A DNA stretch of 64,000 nucleotides from BPGL01 sp035463115 (GCA_035463115.1 DATHTO010000020.1:1-64000); one strand, 5' to 3'. Shown: positions 49,722 to 59,197, counted from the stretch's first letter. Notes: generated from the letters alone by a model not told the origin. A program made the numbers and translations.

Positions 49722-51571
49722 CGTCGGTCCCCCACCCAGCGCGCCATCAGGATCTCGTCCTCGTAACCGTAGGTCTTCCGAGACTGCCCTGACAGCCGCC
49801 CCTCCTCGACGAACCCGAAGCGGCGGTACATCGCGATCGCGCGTCGGTTCGAGGGGTAGACCGACAGGACGAGCTTGCCGACGTCGGCGGCCCGTGCCCA
49901 CCGCACCGCTTCGGCCAGCAGGGCGGTGCCCACGCCGCCGCCGCGACGGTCTTCGGCGACCACGACCGCGAGCGTCGCGACGTGACGCGTCGCGGGATGC
50001 CGCTCCCGCGTGAGACCGAGATGACCGATCACGCGACCGTCGGCCACGGCGACGAGCTCGACCCCGTCGTCGCCGACGGCACGTGCGAACCGCCGGCGCC
50101 ACGTCCGCACGGGCTGCGTCACGTCGTCGCTGCGCACCCAGCGCCCCTCCGCGATCACGGCACGCCACAGGTCGAGCGCGGCGGCGGCATCGCGCGGCGA
50201 TGCGCGCCTCACCGAGACGCCGAGCGGCGCGATCGCCTCGTCGGCGTCGCTCCGAGCGGCGGCCACCTCGAGACGGTCGAGATCGGCGGCGTCTTCGCGC
50301 CGGAGCCACCGCTCGACGTCGCCGCCGCGGACCGCGACCACCGCCGGCCTGCCCACCCGGTTGTAGCCGGAAGCGAGCGAATAGCCGTACGCGCCAGTCG
50401 CGGCGAACGCGACGACGTCACCGGGCGCGAGGTCCGACGGGACGGCCACGCGTTCGGCGAGGACGTCGCCCGACTCGCAGTGACGACCGACGATCGCGAC
50501 GTCGATCGTCGGCGAGGCGTGCGTCCGCACGGGCGTGACCGAGTACGCCGCGTCGTAGAGCATCGGACGGAGGTTGTCCGACATCCCGCCGTCGACCGCG
50601 ACGAGCGTCCGTCCGCCGACGCGCTTCGTGCCGACGACGGTGTACAGCGTGACCGCGGCGTTCGCGACGAGCGATCGACCGGGCTCGACCATCAGCGTCG
50701 GCACCGCGATCGCGGCGTCGTGCGCGAGCGCGTCCAGGCGATCGGCGAGCGTGGGTGCGAGCGCGACCGGGTCCACCGGACGCTCGTCGACGTACGTGAC
50801 CCCGAAGCCGCCACCGACGTCGACGATCTCGGTCTCGCTCCCGATCGCGGCGCGGACGTCTCCGGCGAGGCCGACGACCGCGTCGAGGACGCGGACGTAC
50901 GGGTCGACGTCGAGGACCTGCGACCCCGCGTGCGCGTGGAGCCCCGCGTAGCGGACGTGTCGCAGGTTCGCGGCCTCCCGGAGCACATCGGTCACCGACG
51001 CGCGCGGCGTGCCGAACTTCGACACCTCGTGACCCGTGGCGATCGCCTCGTGCGTGTCGACGAGGACCTCGGGGATCACGCGGAGCAGGAACCGCTGCGC
51101 CACCCTGCTGCCCGCCGCGATCGCGTCGAGCCGACGGAGCTCGTCGATGCCGTCGACGATCATGAGCCCGAGGCCTGCCTCGACGGCGAGGGCCAGCTCG
51201 GCATCGGTCTTCGCGTTCCCGTGCAGCAAGACCCGGGAGCCACGCGCGCCGGCGCGCATGCACGCCTCGACCTCACCGCCGCTCGCGCACAGCAGGTCCA
51301 GCCCCGCGTCGAGCGCGAGCCGGATCACGGCATGCGCGGTGAACGCCTTCACGGCGTACGCCGCGCGGTCGTACGCGCGGGCGACGGAGCGCATCCGCTC
51401 GGCGATCTCGTCGGCGTCGACCACGATCGTCGGCGTGCCGTGGTTGGCGGCGAGGTCGGCGGCGGAGATCCCCCCGATCGCGAGCCCGTCGTCGCCCCAG
51501 GCGGCGTTCCGGGGCCAGGGCGACGGGGCCGACGATGCGTCCGACGGCGGTTCCGGCGCGGGCTCAGCCAT
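49718..51571 (-). CDS. lysA: diaminopimelate decarboxylase fused to a GNAT acetyltransferase
   Basis: 617 residues in one continuous frame; typical LysA is about 420-460. Residues about 1-445 are a fold-III decarboxylase: PLP lysine Lys75 (YAVKAF), CASGGEVEACMRAG, HAHAGSQVLDVDPY, VDVGGGFGVTY, EPGRSLV and CESGDVLAE, and FAATGAYGYSLASGYN. Residues 452-617 are a GNAT domain with SVRRASPRDAAAALDLW, ATLAVVVAEDRRGGGVGTALL (acetyl-CoA loop) and YRRFGFVEEGRL. The LysA part makes lysine from meso-DAP; the acceptor of the acetyl group is unknown (lysine, DAP or a protein terminus are options). The ATG overlaps the argS end by 8 bp and the stop overlaps hom by 4 bp. Confidence 0.93.
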   Translation of the reverse strand: MAEPAPEPPSDASSAPSPWPRNAAWGDDGLAIGGISAADLAANHGTPTIVVDADEIAERMRSVARAYDRAAYAVKAFTAHAVIRLALDAGLDLLCASGGEVEACMRAGARGSRVLLHGNAKTDAELALAVEAGLGLMIVDGIDELRRLDAIAAGSRVAQRFLLRVIPEVLVDTHEAIATGHEVSKFGTPRASVTDVLREAANLRHVRYAGLHAHAGSQVLDVDPYVRVLDAVVGLAGDVRAAIGSETEIVDVGGGFGVTYVDERPVDPVALAPTLADRLDALAHDAAIAVPTLMVEPGRSLVANAAVTLYTVVGTKRVGGRTLVAVDGGMSDNLRPMLYDAAYSVTPVRTHASPTIDVAIVGRHCESGDVLAERVAVPSDLAPGDVVAFAATGAYGYSLASGYNRVGRPAVVAVRGGDVERWLRREDAADLDRLEVAAARSDADEAIAPLGVSVRRASPRDAAAALDLWRAVIAEGRWVRSDDVTQPVRTWRRRFARAVGDDGVELVAVADGRVIGHLGLTRERHPATRHVATLAVVVAEDRRGGGVGTALLAEAVRWARAADVGKLVLSVYPSNRRAIAMYRRFGFVEEGRLSGQSRKTYGYEDEILMARWVGDRR

Positions 51572-53228
51572 CGGAACGGTCCATCCGTTCCGGCGCCGAC
51601 ACGCCGAGGAGACCGAGGAGGTTCGCGAGCACCTGCTTCGTCGCGCGGCAGAGCCAGAGCCGTGCCTGCGTCAGTTCCGCGTCGTCGCCGACGACGCGGC
51701 AGTCCGTGTAGAAGCGATGGAACCGCGCCGCGAGGTCCTGCGACGCGTGCGCGAGGCGATGCGGCGCGCGCAGGTCCGCGGCGGTCGCGATCACGCCCGG
51801 CACGTCGGCGAGCGCCCGCAGGAGATCGGCCTCGGCCTCGTGCACCAGGAGGCCGAGGTCCACCTGCTCGATCGGGCGCGGTTCCACGCCGGCGTCGGCA
51901 GCCTTCCGGAGGATCGACGCGATCCTCGCGTGCCCGTACTGCACGTAATAGACCGGGTTGTCCATGGACTCGCGCGCGACGGCCTCGATGTCGAAGTTGA
52001 TCGTCGCGTCGGGGCTGAACATCAGCAGGTGGAACCTGGCCGCGTCGGTCCCGACCTCGTCGAGCAGCTCGTCGAGCGAGACGAACGTGCCCGCGCGCTT
52101 GCTCATCGCGACCGGCTCGCCGCCGCGCAGGAACGCCACGAACTGGTACAGCACGATCTCGACCGCCTCGGCGTCGTACCCGAGCGCGTCAGCGGCGCCG
52201 CGGACCCGCACGACGTCACCGTGGTGATCGGCACCCCAGACGTACACGAGGTGGTCGAAGCCTCGCGAGAACTTGTCGACGAGGTACGCACAGTCCGCGC
52301 CGAAGTACGTGTGCGCGCCGTTCGAACGGACGACCACGCGGTCCTTGTCGTCGCCGAAGTCGGTCGACCGGAACCAGACCGCTCCCTCCGCGTCGTACGC
52401 GTGCCCGCTGTCGCGCAACCGCTGGACCGCCGCGTCGATCTCGCCCTTCTCCGCGAGCGACGCCTCCGAGACGTAGGTGTCGAACCGCACGCCGAAGCGC
52501 GCGAGCGTCGCCTCGATCCAGGCGAGCACGCGACGGACGCCTTCGGCGCGCAGGCGCGCGAGGCGCTCGGCGGGCTCGAGATCGGCCAGGGACGGACCGT
52601 TCGCCTCCAGCACGTCGCGCGCGATGTCGGTGACGTACGCGCCGCGGTAGCCGTCGTCGGGCCACGCCGCCTCGCGGCCGAGGAGCTCCAGGTACGCCGC
52701 TTCGACCGACGCGCCGAACCGATCCATCTGGCCGCCCGCGTCGTTGAAGTAGTACTCGCGCTCGACGGTCCACCCCGCCGCCTCGAGCAGGCGCCCGATC
52801 GCGTCGCCGAGGGCCGCGTTGCGCGCGTGACCGACGTGCAGGGGCCCGGTCGGGTTGGCGCTCACGAACTCGACCTGGGCACGCCGGCCGGACGGCGCGA
52901 CGGTTCCGTACGCGTCGCCTTCGGCGGCGATCCGCCGGACCACGTCGTGGAGCCAGTCGTCGGTCACGAACAGGTTGATGAACCCCGGCCCCGCGACCTC
53001 GACCTTCTCGATGAACGGCGCCGGAGGCATCGCGTCGACGACGTCCTGGGCGACCTCGCGCGGGGACCGTCGGAGCCGCCCGGCGACCGCGAGGGCCACG
53101 TTCGTCGCGAAATCGCCGTGCTCCTTCTGCTTCGGGGCGAGCAGCTCGGGGGTCGGAACCTCGCCCGCGTCGCCCACGACCGTTCGCAGCCCGGCGGCGA
53201 TGACCTCGCGGAGCTGGTCCTCGATCAC
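51564..53228 (-). CDS. argS: arginyl-tRNA synthetase
   Basis: 554 residues. N-terminal Add-1 domain (1-110), HIGH motif as HVGHARNA (about 131-138), KMSKS as AMSKRAG, and VSANPTGPLH just before HIGH. The C-terminal anticodon-binding helical domain has HRLAHASQDLAARFHRFYTDCRV. The GTG start at 53228 overlaps the response regulator stop (GTGA), so the two are co-translated. The frame stays open far upstream opposite other genes only because of GC composition. The window also carries a tRNA-Arg(CCG), one of its substrates. Confidence 0.97.
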   Translation of the reverse strand: MIEDQLREVIAAGLRTVVGDAGEVPTPELLAPKQKEHGDFATNVALAVAGRLRRSPREVAQDVVDAMPPAPFIEKVEVAGPGFINLFVTDDWLHDVVRRIAAEGDAYGTVAPSGRRAQVEFVSANPTGPLHVGHARNAALGDAIGRLLEAAGWTVEREYYFNDAGGQMDRFGASVEAAYLELLGREAAWPDDGYRGAYVTDIARDVLEANGPSLADLEPAERLARLRAEGVRRVLAWIEATLARFGVRFDTYVSEASLAEKGEIDAAVQRLRDSGHAYDAEGAVWFRSTDFGDDKDRVVVRSNGAHTYFGADCAYLVDKFSRGFDHLVYVWGADHHGDVVRVRGAADALGYDAEAVEIVLYQFVAFLRGGEPVAMSKRAGTFVSLDELLDEVGTDAARFHLLMFSPDATINFDIEAVARESMDNPVYYVQYGHARIASILRKAADAGVEPRPIEQVDLGLLVHEAEADLLRALADVPGVIATAADLRAPHRLAHASQDLAARFHRFYTDCRVVGDDAELTQARLWLCRATKQVLANLLGLLGVSAPERMDRSDG

Positions 53229-53611
53229 AGGGCATGCTCCTCGGTTCCGTCGATCCGATGACGTACCAGCCGCACGAGCGCGATCGGATCGAACGGCTTC
53301 GTCACGCGGTCGACGTCGTCGAGCGCCGCCGCGGCACCCGACGGGTCGTCGTACGTGCGCGCGGTGAGGAACACCAGCTGCGTCGAGGCGAGGTCCTCGT
53401 CGGCGCGGATGCGGTTCGCCACCTCGTATCCGTCGAAGCCCGGCATCATCACGTCGAGCACCACCGCGTCCGGACGGAGCTCCCGCACGCGATCGAGCGC
53501 CTCGCCGCCGTGCGACGCCGTCGAGACCTCGAACCCGTCGAGCCGGAAATTGACCTCGAGCAGGCGCAGGATCACCGGATCGTCGTCGACGAGGAGCACG
53601 CGCGGGGACAT
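53225..53611 (-). CDS. single-domain response regulator (CheY-like receiver)
   Basis: 128 residues, receiver domain only. Acidic pocket Asp9-Asp11 (VDDDP), phospho-acceptor Asp53 (VVLDVMMPGFDG), Thr in FLTART and Lys in TKPFDP. No output domain follows, and no histidine kinase is nearby. It overlaps argS (GTGA) and heads the argS-lysA-hom-thrC-thrB run. A TATGCT box lies 8 nt before the ATG, so it carries the operon promoter. Its partner and target are unknown. It may act by protein contact, as CheY or Spo0F do. Confidence 0.9.
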   Translation of the reverse strand: MSPRVLLVDDDPVILRLLEVNFRLDGFEVSTASHGGEALDRVRELRPDAVVLDVMMPGFDGYEVANRIRADEDLASTQLVFLTARTYDDPSGAAAALDDVDRVTKPFDPIALVRLVRHRIDGTEEHAL

Positions 53612-53690
53612 CGGGATGGAGCATACCGACGGCCTTCGGGGCGGCCGCCGACGCGTTGCTAGACTCGTCGTCCCAGGCCACCGGCCGGGC

Positions 53691-53716
53691 CATCCCGGTC
53701 CGGGCATCCCGGTCCG

Positions 53717-53717
<1 letters not shown>
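53691..53717. repeat. 13-bp direct repeat just before tRNA-Arg
   Basis: CATCCCGGTCCGG occurs at 53691-53703 and 53705-53717, with a 14-bp period, ending at the first base of the tRNA. A TAGACT box at 53660-53665 could be the tRNA's -10 element. The rest of 53612-53690 holds the divergent response-regulator -10 box (53620-53625, TATGCT) and nothing else I recognise. Confidence 0.5.
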
Positions 53718-53791
<74 letters not shown>

Positions 53792-53794
53792 CCG

Positions 53795-53800
53795 TACGAT
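53795..53800 (+). promoter_or_regulatory. -10 box deciding the pdxH start
   Basis: TACGAT, 4 nt after the tRNA CCA end and exactly 7 nt before ATG 53808. The upstream ATG (53799) overlaps this box. If used, the -35 would lie in the T arm of the tRNA gene; alternatively pdxH is read through from the tRNA promoter. Confidence 0.35.
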
Positions 53801-53807
53801 GTCCCCG

Positions 53808-54455
53808 ATGGCCGATCCTCGCGCGATGCGCGCGCCCACCGGGTTCCATGCGGACCGGATCCTCGAACGCGACGATCTCGTCGACGATCCGGTCGCGCAG
53901 TTCCGGCGGTGGTTCGACGAGGCCGCCGACGCCGGCGTTCCGCTGCCGAACGCGATGGCGCTCGCGACGGCCGACGCCGACGGCCGGCCGAGCGTCCGGC
54001 ACGTGCTGCTGCGCGGTGTCGACGAACGCGGGTTCACGTTCTTCACGAACCGCGAGAGCCGGAAGGGACGACAGCTCGACGAGAACCCGCACGCCGCTCT
54101 CGTCTTCCTCTGGAAGGAGCTCGACCGCCAGGTGAGCGTCGAGGGACGGGTCGAGCGCACCTCCGACGAGGAGTCCGACGCCTACTTCGGCGGGCGCCCC
54201 CGTGGCGCGCAGCTCGGAGCGTGGGGGTCGCCGCAGAGCGCGCCGATCGCCGGGCGCGACGACCTGATGCGCCTCGTCGCCGACGCCGACGCGCGGTTCG
54301 GCGAGGGGCCGGTCCCCCGGCCGCCCTTCTGGGGCGGGTTCCGCGTCGTCGCGGACCGGATCGAGTTCTGGCAGGGCCACGAGCATCGGCTGCACGACCG
54401 CTTCGCGTACACGCGCGGCGCCGGCGGCTGGCACGTGGATCGACTCGCGCCCTAG
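53808..54455 (+). CDS. pdxH: pyridoxamine 5'-phosphate oxidase
   Basis: 215 residues. FMN enzyme converting PNP/PMP to PLP. NAMALATADADGRPSVRHVLLRGVDERGFTFFTNRESRKGRQL (in pieces, FMN-binding), WKELDRQVSVEGRVERTSDEESDAYFGGRPRGAQLGAWGSPQS, and the C-terminal PPFWGGFRVVADRIEFWQGHEHRLHDRFAYTR are hallmark segments. The start is ATG 53808, supported by the -10 spacing; ATG 53799 adds three residues. PLP made here serves GlyA, LysA, ThrC and PabC of this window. 54456-54542 shows no clear signal. Confidence 0.95.
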   Translation: MADPRAMRAPTGFHADRILERDDLVDDPVAQFRRWFDEAADAGVPLPNAMALATADADGRPSVRHVLLRGVDERGFTFFTNRESRKGRQLDENPHAALVFLWKELDRQVSVEGRVERTSDEESDAYFGGRPRGAQLGAWGSPQSAPIAGRDDLMRLVADADARFGEGPVPRPPFWGGFRVVADRIEFWQGHEHRLHDRFAYTRGAGGWHVDRLAP

Positions 54456-54542
54456 CGCCCACGGAAGGTCCCGCAGGCGGCCCCCACCGGGCGGGTCGTT
54501 CGACCCCACGCTCGGGCCGGCCCGTCCGTCAGCATCGCTTCG

Positions 54543-57500
54543 ATGCAGACGGAGGTACCTGGGGTACGTGCCGCGGTCCGCCCATGGGCGGTCGTCGACG
54601 GCAACGAGGCCGCCGCGACGATCGCGCACCGGCTCTCGGAGGTGATCGCGATCTATCCGATCACCCCGAGCTCGCCGATGGGCGAGCTCGCCGACGCGTG
54701 GTCCGCGGCCGGCCGCCCGAACCTCTGGGGTGCCGTCCCGCGCGTCGTCGAGATGCAGAGCGAAGGCGGCGCCGCGGGCACCCTCCATGGCGCGCTCCAA
54801 GGTGGCGCGCTCGCGACGACCTTCACCGCGTCGCAGGGTCTCCTGCTGATGCTGCCGAACATGTTCAAGATCGCGGGCGAGCTCACCCCGTTCGTGATGC
54901 ACGTCGCGGCGCGCACGATCGCCACCCATGCGCTGTCGATCTTCGGCGACCACAGCGACGTGATGGCGGCCCGCACGACGGGGTTCGCGATGCTCGCGAG
55001 CGCGTCGGTCCAGGAGGCGCACGACCTGGCGCTCGTGGCGCACGCCGCGACGTTGGAAGCGCGCGTCCCGTTCCTGCACTTCTTCGATGGATTCCGAACG
55101 TCGCACGAGGTCGGCAAGATCCGCCCGCTCGATGACGACGACCTCCTGGCGCTCGTCGACGACCGCGCGGTCCGCGCGCACCGCGACCGGGCGCTCTCCC
55201 CCGAACGGCCGAAGCTCCGCGGCTCGGCGCAGAACCCCGATGTGTTCTTCCAGGCGCGCGAGGCGTGCAGCCCGTTCTACGCCGCCGTCCCCGACATCGT
55301 GCAGGCGACGATGGATCGCCTGGCGGATCGGACCGATCGCCGGTACCACCTCTTCGACTACGTCGGCCACCCCGAGGCCGAGCGCGTGCTCGTCCTGATG
55401 GGATCGGGCGTCGGTGCGGCGACCGAAGCCGTCGAGGCCCTGGTCGCCGGCGGCGAGCGGGTCGGGCTCGTCCAGGTGCGGCTGTACCGGCCGTTCTCCG
55501 CCGAGGCGTTCGTCGCGTCGCTGCCGACGTCGACGCGCGCGATCGCCGTCCTCGACCGCACGAAGGAACCGGGCGCGCCGGGCGAGCCGCTGTACCAGGA
55601 CGTCCAGACGGCGCTCGCCGAGGAGCTCCAAGCCGGACGCGCCCGGTTCGAGCTCGGCTCGCCGTTCGTGATCGGCGCCCGGTACGGGCTCTCGTCGAAG
55701 GAGTTCACGCCGGCGATGGCGAGATCGCTCCTGGATCACCTCGCGACGGCCGAGCCGCGGAACCACGTCACCGTCGGGATCGTGGACGACGTGAGCGGGT
55801 CGAGCCTCGACGTCGATCGCTCGTTCTCCACGGAACCCGACGACGTCGTCCGTGCCGTCTTCTTCGGCCTCGGTGCCGACGGCACCGTCAGCGCGAACAA
55901 GAACTCGATCAAGATCATCGGCGAGCGCACGGATCTGCACGCCCAGGGCTACTTCGTCTACGACTCGAAGAAGGCCGGTTCGGTGACGGTGTCGCACCTG
56001 CGGTTCGGCCCACGCCCGATCTCGTCGGCGTACCTGATCGATCGCGCGAACCTCGTCGCGGTGCACGAGTTCGAGCGCCTCGACCGGATCGACGTGCTCG
56101 CGATCGCGGAACCGGGCGCGACGCTGCTGCTGAACAGTCCCTACGGCGACGACACGTGGACGCACCTGCCCGTCGAGGTGCAGCAGCGGATCATCGACCT
56201 CGGCCTTCGGGTGTTCGTCGTCGACGCGTACGCGGTGGCGAAGACGGCGGGCCTCGGGAGCCGCGTGAACACGGTGCTGCAGACGTGCTTCTTCCGACTG
56301 ACCGACATCCTGCCGTTCGACGAGGCCGTCCACGCGATCAAGGACGCGATCGTGAAGAGCTACGGCAAACGTGGCGAGTCGGTGCTCGCGCGGAACTTCG
56401 CCGCCGTCGACGCCGCCGTCGCTGCGCTGCACGAGATGCGTGTTCCGGAGCGCGCGACCGCGACGCGGACCCGCCCGCCGGCGGTCGATGCGGAGGCGCC
56501 TGGCTTCGTGCAGCGGGTGACGGCGCGGATCCTCGCCGGCGAAGGCGACCTGCTGCCCGTGAGCGCCCTTCCGGTCGACGGAACGTTCCCGACCGACACC
56601 GCTCGGTGGGAGAAACGCTCGATCGCGCACGAGATCCCGATCTGGGATCCCGAGATCTGCATCGACTGCGCGAAGTGCGCGCTCGTGTGCCCGCACGCGG
56701 CGATCCGGATGAAGGTCTACGAGCCCGGCGAGGTCGAGGGTGCGCCGGAGACCTTCGCGCACAAGGAGTGGAAGGACCGGGAGCATCCTGGACGGTGGAT
56801 GACGATCCAGGTCGCGCCCGACGACTGCACCGGATGTGGCATCTGTGTCGACGTGTGCCCCGCCCGGAGCAAGGAAGCGGTCAAGCACAAGGCGATCGAC
56901 ATGGCGCCGAAGCGCGACCACCTCGAGCGCGAGCGCGCGAACCTCGGGTTCTTCCTCGACATCCCGGATCCGGCACGCGCCGACGTGCGCGCCGACACGG
57001 TGAAGGGATCGCAGCAGCTCCGGCCGATGTTCGAGTACAGCGGCGCGTGCAGCGGTTGCGGCGAGACGCCCTACCTGAAGATCTTGACCCAGCTCGTCGG
57101 CGATCGGATGGTCGTCGCGAACGCCACGGGGTGTTCGTCGATCTACGGGGGGAACCTCCCGACGACGCCGTGGTCCGTCGGCGACGACGGGCGCGGCCCC
57201 GCGTGGGCGAACTCCCTGTTCGAGGACAACGCCGAGTTCGGCCTCGGCATCCGCCTCGCCGCTGACGCCCGTCGCGACCTCGCCGTCGAGCTCCTCGAGC
57301 GGCTCGCCGACGAGCTCGATCCCGACGTCGTCGCCGCGACGCTCGCCGCCGTCGACGCCCGCGACGACGCCACGATCGGCGCGCAACGCGAACGGATCGA
57401 GTCGCTCCGCAGGCGGCTGTTCGCCGTGAGCGATCCTCGCGCACGGAACCTCGAAGCCGTCCTCGACGCGTTGCTCCCGACGAGCGTCTGGATCGTCGGC

Positions 57501-58163
57501 GGCGACGGATGGGCCTACGACATCGGGTTCGGGGGGCTCGATCACGTCCTCGCCACCGGCCGGAACGTCAACGTCCTCGTCCTCGACACCGAGGTCTACT
57601 CGAACACGGGCGGTCAGGCGTCGAAGGCGACGCCGCGTGGCGCGGTCGCGAAGTTCGCCGCGGCCGGCAAGGAACAGGGCAAGAAGGACCTGGGTCAGAT
57701 CGCGACCGCGTACGGCGACGTGTACGTCGGGCAGATCGCCCTGGGCGCCGACATGCCACACGCGGTCAAGACGATCGCCGAGGCCGAGGCGCACGACGGG
57801 CCGTCGCTCGTGATCGCGTACAGCACCTGCATCGCCCACGGGATCGACATGTCGACCTCGATGACGCACCAGAAGGAGGCCGTCGACAGCGGCTACTGGC
57901 CGCTGTGGCGGTACGATCCGGCGCTCTCCCGAGCGGGCCAGCCTCCCTTCCGCCTCGACTCGAAGCGGCCGAAGCTGCCGCTGAAGGATTTCGCGCTGCA
58001 GGAGGCTCGGTTCGCGATGCTCGAGCGGACCGATCCCGATCGCGCGCACGAGCTGCTCGATCGCGCCCAGGCCGACGTCGACGCGCGGTGGCATCTGTAC
58101 GAGCAGCTCGCCGGGATCGAGCGGGCGGCCGACCACCCCGACGTGGAGGAGCGCTCGACGTGA
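54543..58163 (+). CDS. nifJ: pyruvate:ferredoxin (flavodoxin) oxidoreductase
   Basis: 1206 residues, the one-chain homodimeric form. Domain I with AVVDGNEAAATIAHRLSEVIAIYPITPSSPMGELAD and EMQSEGGAAGTLHGALQGGALATTFTASQGL (in pieces), domain III with YFVYDSKKAGS-type gamma region, two ferredoxin-type clusters (CIDCAKCALVCP from residue 706, CTGCGICVDVCP from 762), and the TPP domain from residue 836 (CSGCGETPYLK, with the proximal-cluster cysteines, NATGCSSIYGGNLPTTPW). It decarboxylates pyruvate to acetyl-CoA with reduction of ferredoxin, or runs in reverse. The next gene overlaps by 4 bp. Confidence 0.97.
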   Translation: MQTEVPGVRAAVRPWAVVDGNEAAATIAHRLSEVIAIYPITPSSPMGELADAWSAAGRPNLWGAVPRVVEMQSEGGAAGTLHGALQGGALATTFTASQGLLLMLPNMFKIAGELTPFVMHVAARTIATHALSIFGDHSDVMAARTTGFAMLASASVQEAHDLALVAHAATLEARVPFLHFFDGFRTSHEVGKIRPLDDDDLLALVDDRAVRAHRDRALSPERPKLRGSAQNPDVFFQAREACSPFYAAVPDIVQATMDRLADRTDRRYHLFDYVGHPEAERVLVLMGSGVGAATEAVEALVAGGERVGLVQVRLYRPFSAEAFVASLPTSTRAIAVLDRTKEPGAPGEPLYQDVQTALAEELQAGRARFELGSPFVIGARYGLSSKEFTPAMARSLLDHLATAEPRNHVTVGIVDDVSGSSLDVDRSFSTEPDDVVRAVFFGLGADGTVSANKNSIKIIGERTDLHAQGYFVYDSKKAGSVTVSHLRFGPRPISSAYLIDRANLVAVHEFERLDRIDVLAIAEPGATLLLNSPYGDDTWTHLPVEVQQRIIDLGLRVFVVDAYAVAKTAGLGSRVNTVLQTCFFRLTDILPFDEAVHAIKDAIVKSYGKRGESVLARNFAAVDAAVAALHEMRVPERATATRTRPPAVDAEAPGFVQRVTARILAGEGDLLPVSALPVDGTFPTDTARWEKRSIAHEIPIWDPEICIDCAKCALVCPHAAIRMKVYEPGEVEGAPETFAHKEWKDREHPGRWMTIQVAPDDCTGCGICVDVCPARSKEAVKHKAIDMAPKRDHLERERANLGFFLDIPDPARADVRADTVKGSQQLRPMFEYSGACSGCGETPYLKILTQLVGDRMVVANATGCSSIYGGNLPTTPWSVGDDGRGPAWANSLFEDNAEFGLGIRLAADARRDLAVELLERLADELDPDVVAATLAAVDARDDATIGAQRERIESLRRRLFAVSDPRARNLEAVLDALLPTSVWIVGGDGWAYDIGFGGLDHVLATGRNVNVLVLDTEVYSNTGGQASKATPRGAVAKFAAAGKEQGKKDLGQIATAYGDVYVGQIALGADMPHAVKTIAEAEAHDGPSLVIAYSTCIAHGIDMSTSMTHQKEAVDSGYWPLWRYDPALSRAGQPPFRLDSKRPKLPLKDFALQEARFAMLERTDPDRAHELLDRAQADVDARWHLYEQLAGIERAADHPDVEERST

Positions 58164-59197
58164 CGCCCGACCTCACGACCCGATACCTCGGGCTCACCCT
58201 GCAGAGCCCCATCGTGCCGTCGGCGTCGCCGATCGGGCAGCGGATCGACACCCTCCGGGCCCTCGAAGGTGCCGGCGTCGGCGCGGTCGTGCTGCCGTCG
58301 CTGTTCGAGGAGCAGATCGAGCACGAAGAGACGCAGCTCCACGGCGTGTACGAGCTCGGGACCGAGAGCTTCGCCGAAGCCCTCACCTACCTGCCCGAGA
58401 TGGACGACTACACGAGCTCGTCCGATGCGTACCTCCGGCACCTCGCGGCATGCACCGGCGAGCTGTCGATCCCGGTGATCGCCAGCTTGAACGGCATCAC
58501 CCCCGGCGGCTGGATCGCCCACGCGAAACGGCTGCAGGACGCCGGCGCCGCGGCGATCGAGCTGAACGTGTACTTCATCGCCGCGGATCCCGACGAGACC
58601 GCCGACGAGGTCGAGGAGCGCTACGTGAAGCTCGTCGAGGCGGTGCGTGGCGAGGTGACGATCCCGCTCGCCGTGAAGATCGGGCCGTTCTTCAGCTCGG
58701 TCGGTCACATCGCGCACCGGCTCGTCGCCGCGGGTGCCGACGGGCTCGTCCTGTTCAACCGGTTCATGCAACCGGACATCGACGTCGAGACGCTGACGCT
58801 CGATCCCACGCTGCACCTGTCGAGCAGCGCCGAACTGGCGCTCCCGCTGCGGTGGATCGGCATCCTCCGCGACCGCGTGCACGCCTCGCTCGCGCTGACG
58901 ACCGGCGTCCACGTCTGGCAGGACGTCGCGAAGGCCCTGCTCGCCGGCGCCGACGTGACGATGACCGCCAGCGCGCTCCTGCGAGAAGGCCCGGGCGCCG
59001 CGATCGCGATGCGGGACGGGCTCGTCGCGTGGATGAGCGAGCACGGCTACGCATCGGTCGATCAGCTGCGCGGGTCGATGAGCATGGCGAAGGTTCCGAA
59101 CCCCGTCGCGTACGCGCGGGCGAACTACGCACGGTTGGTCACCGCGTTCGTCAGCCCGTACGACTGGCGCGGCGTCGACGCGGCGCACCGGACGTGA
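58160..59197 (+). CDS. dihydroorotate dehydrogenase-like FMN protein paired with PFOR
   Basis: 345 residues. A TIM-barrel of the class 1 DHOD fold with YLGLTLQSPIVPSASPIG, AAIELNVYFI, LAVKIGPFFSSVGHIAHRL and TGVHVWQDVAKALLAGADVTMTASALL (in pieces). The catalytic Cys/Ser of true DHOD (after NISSPN-like motifs) is not evident, so it is probably not a pyrimidine enzyme. This DHOD-like family often lies directly behind nifJ. GTG 58160 overlaps the nifJ stop (GTGA). Its role with PFOR is not established. Confidence 0.85.
   Translation: MTPDLTTRYLGLTLQSPIVPSASPIGQRIDTLRALEGAGVGAVVLPSLFEEQIEHEETQLHGVYELGTESFAEALTYLPEMDDYTSSSDAYLRHLAACTGELSIPVIASLNGITPGGWIAHAKRLQDAGAAAIELNVYFIAADPDETADEVEERYVKLVEAVRGEVTIPLAVKIGPFFSSVGHIAHRLVAAGADGLVLFNRFMQPDIDVETLTLDPTLHLSSSAELALPLRWIGILRDRVHASLALTTGVHVWQDVAKALLAGADVTMTASALLREGPGAAIAMRDGLVAWMSEHGYASVDQLRGSMSMAKVPNPVAYARANYARLVTAFVSPYDWRGVDAAHRT

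Noticed and set aside
58160..59197. True dihydroorotate dehydrogenase (pyrD)
   Set aside because: Linked to nifJ, and the catalytic Cys/Ser motif of class 1 DHOD was not found.
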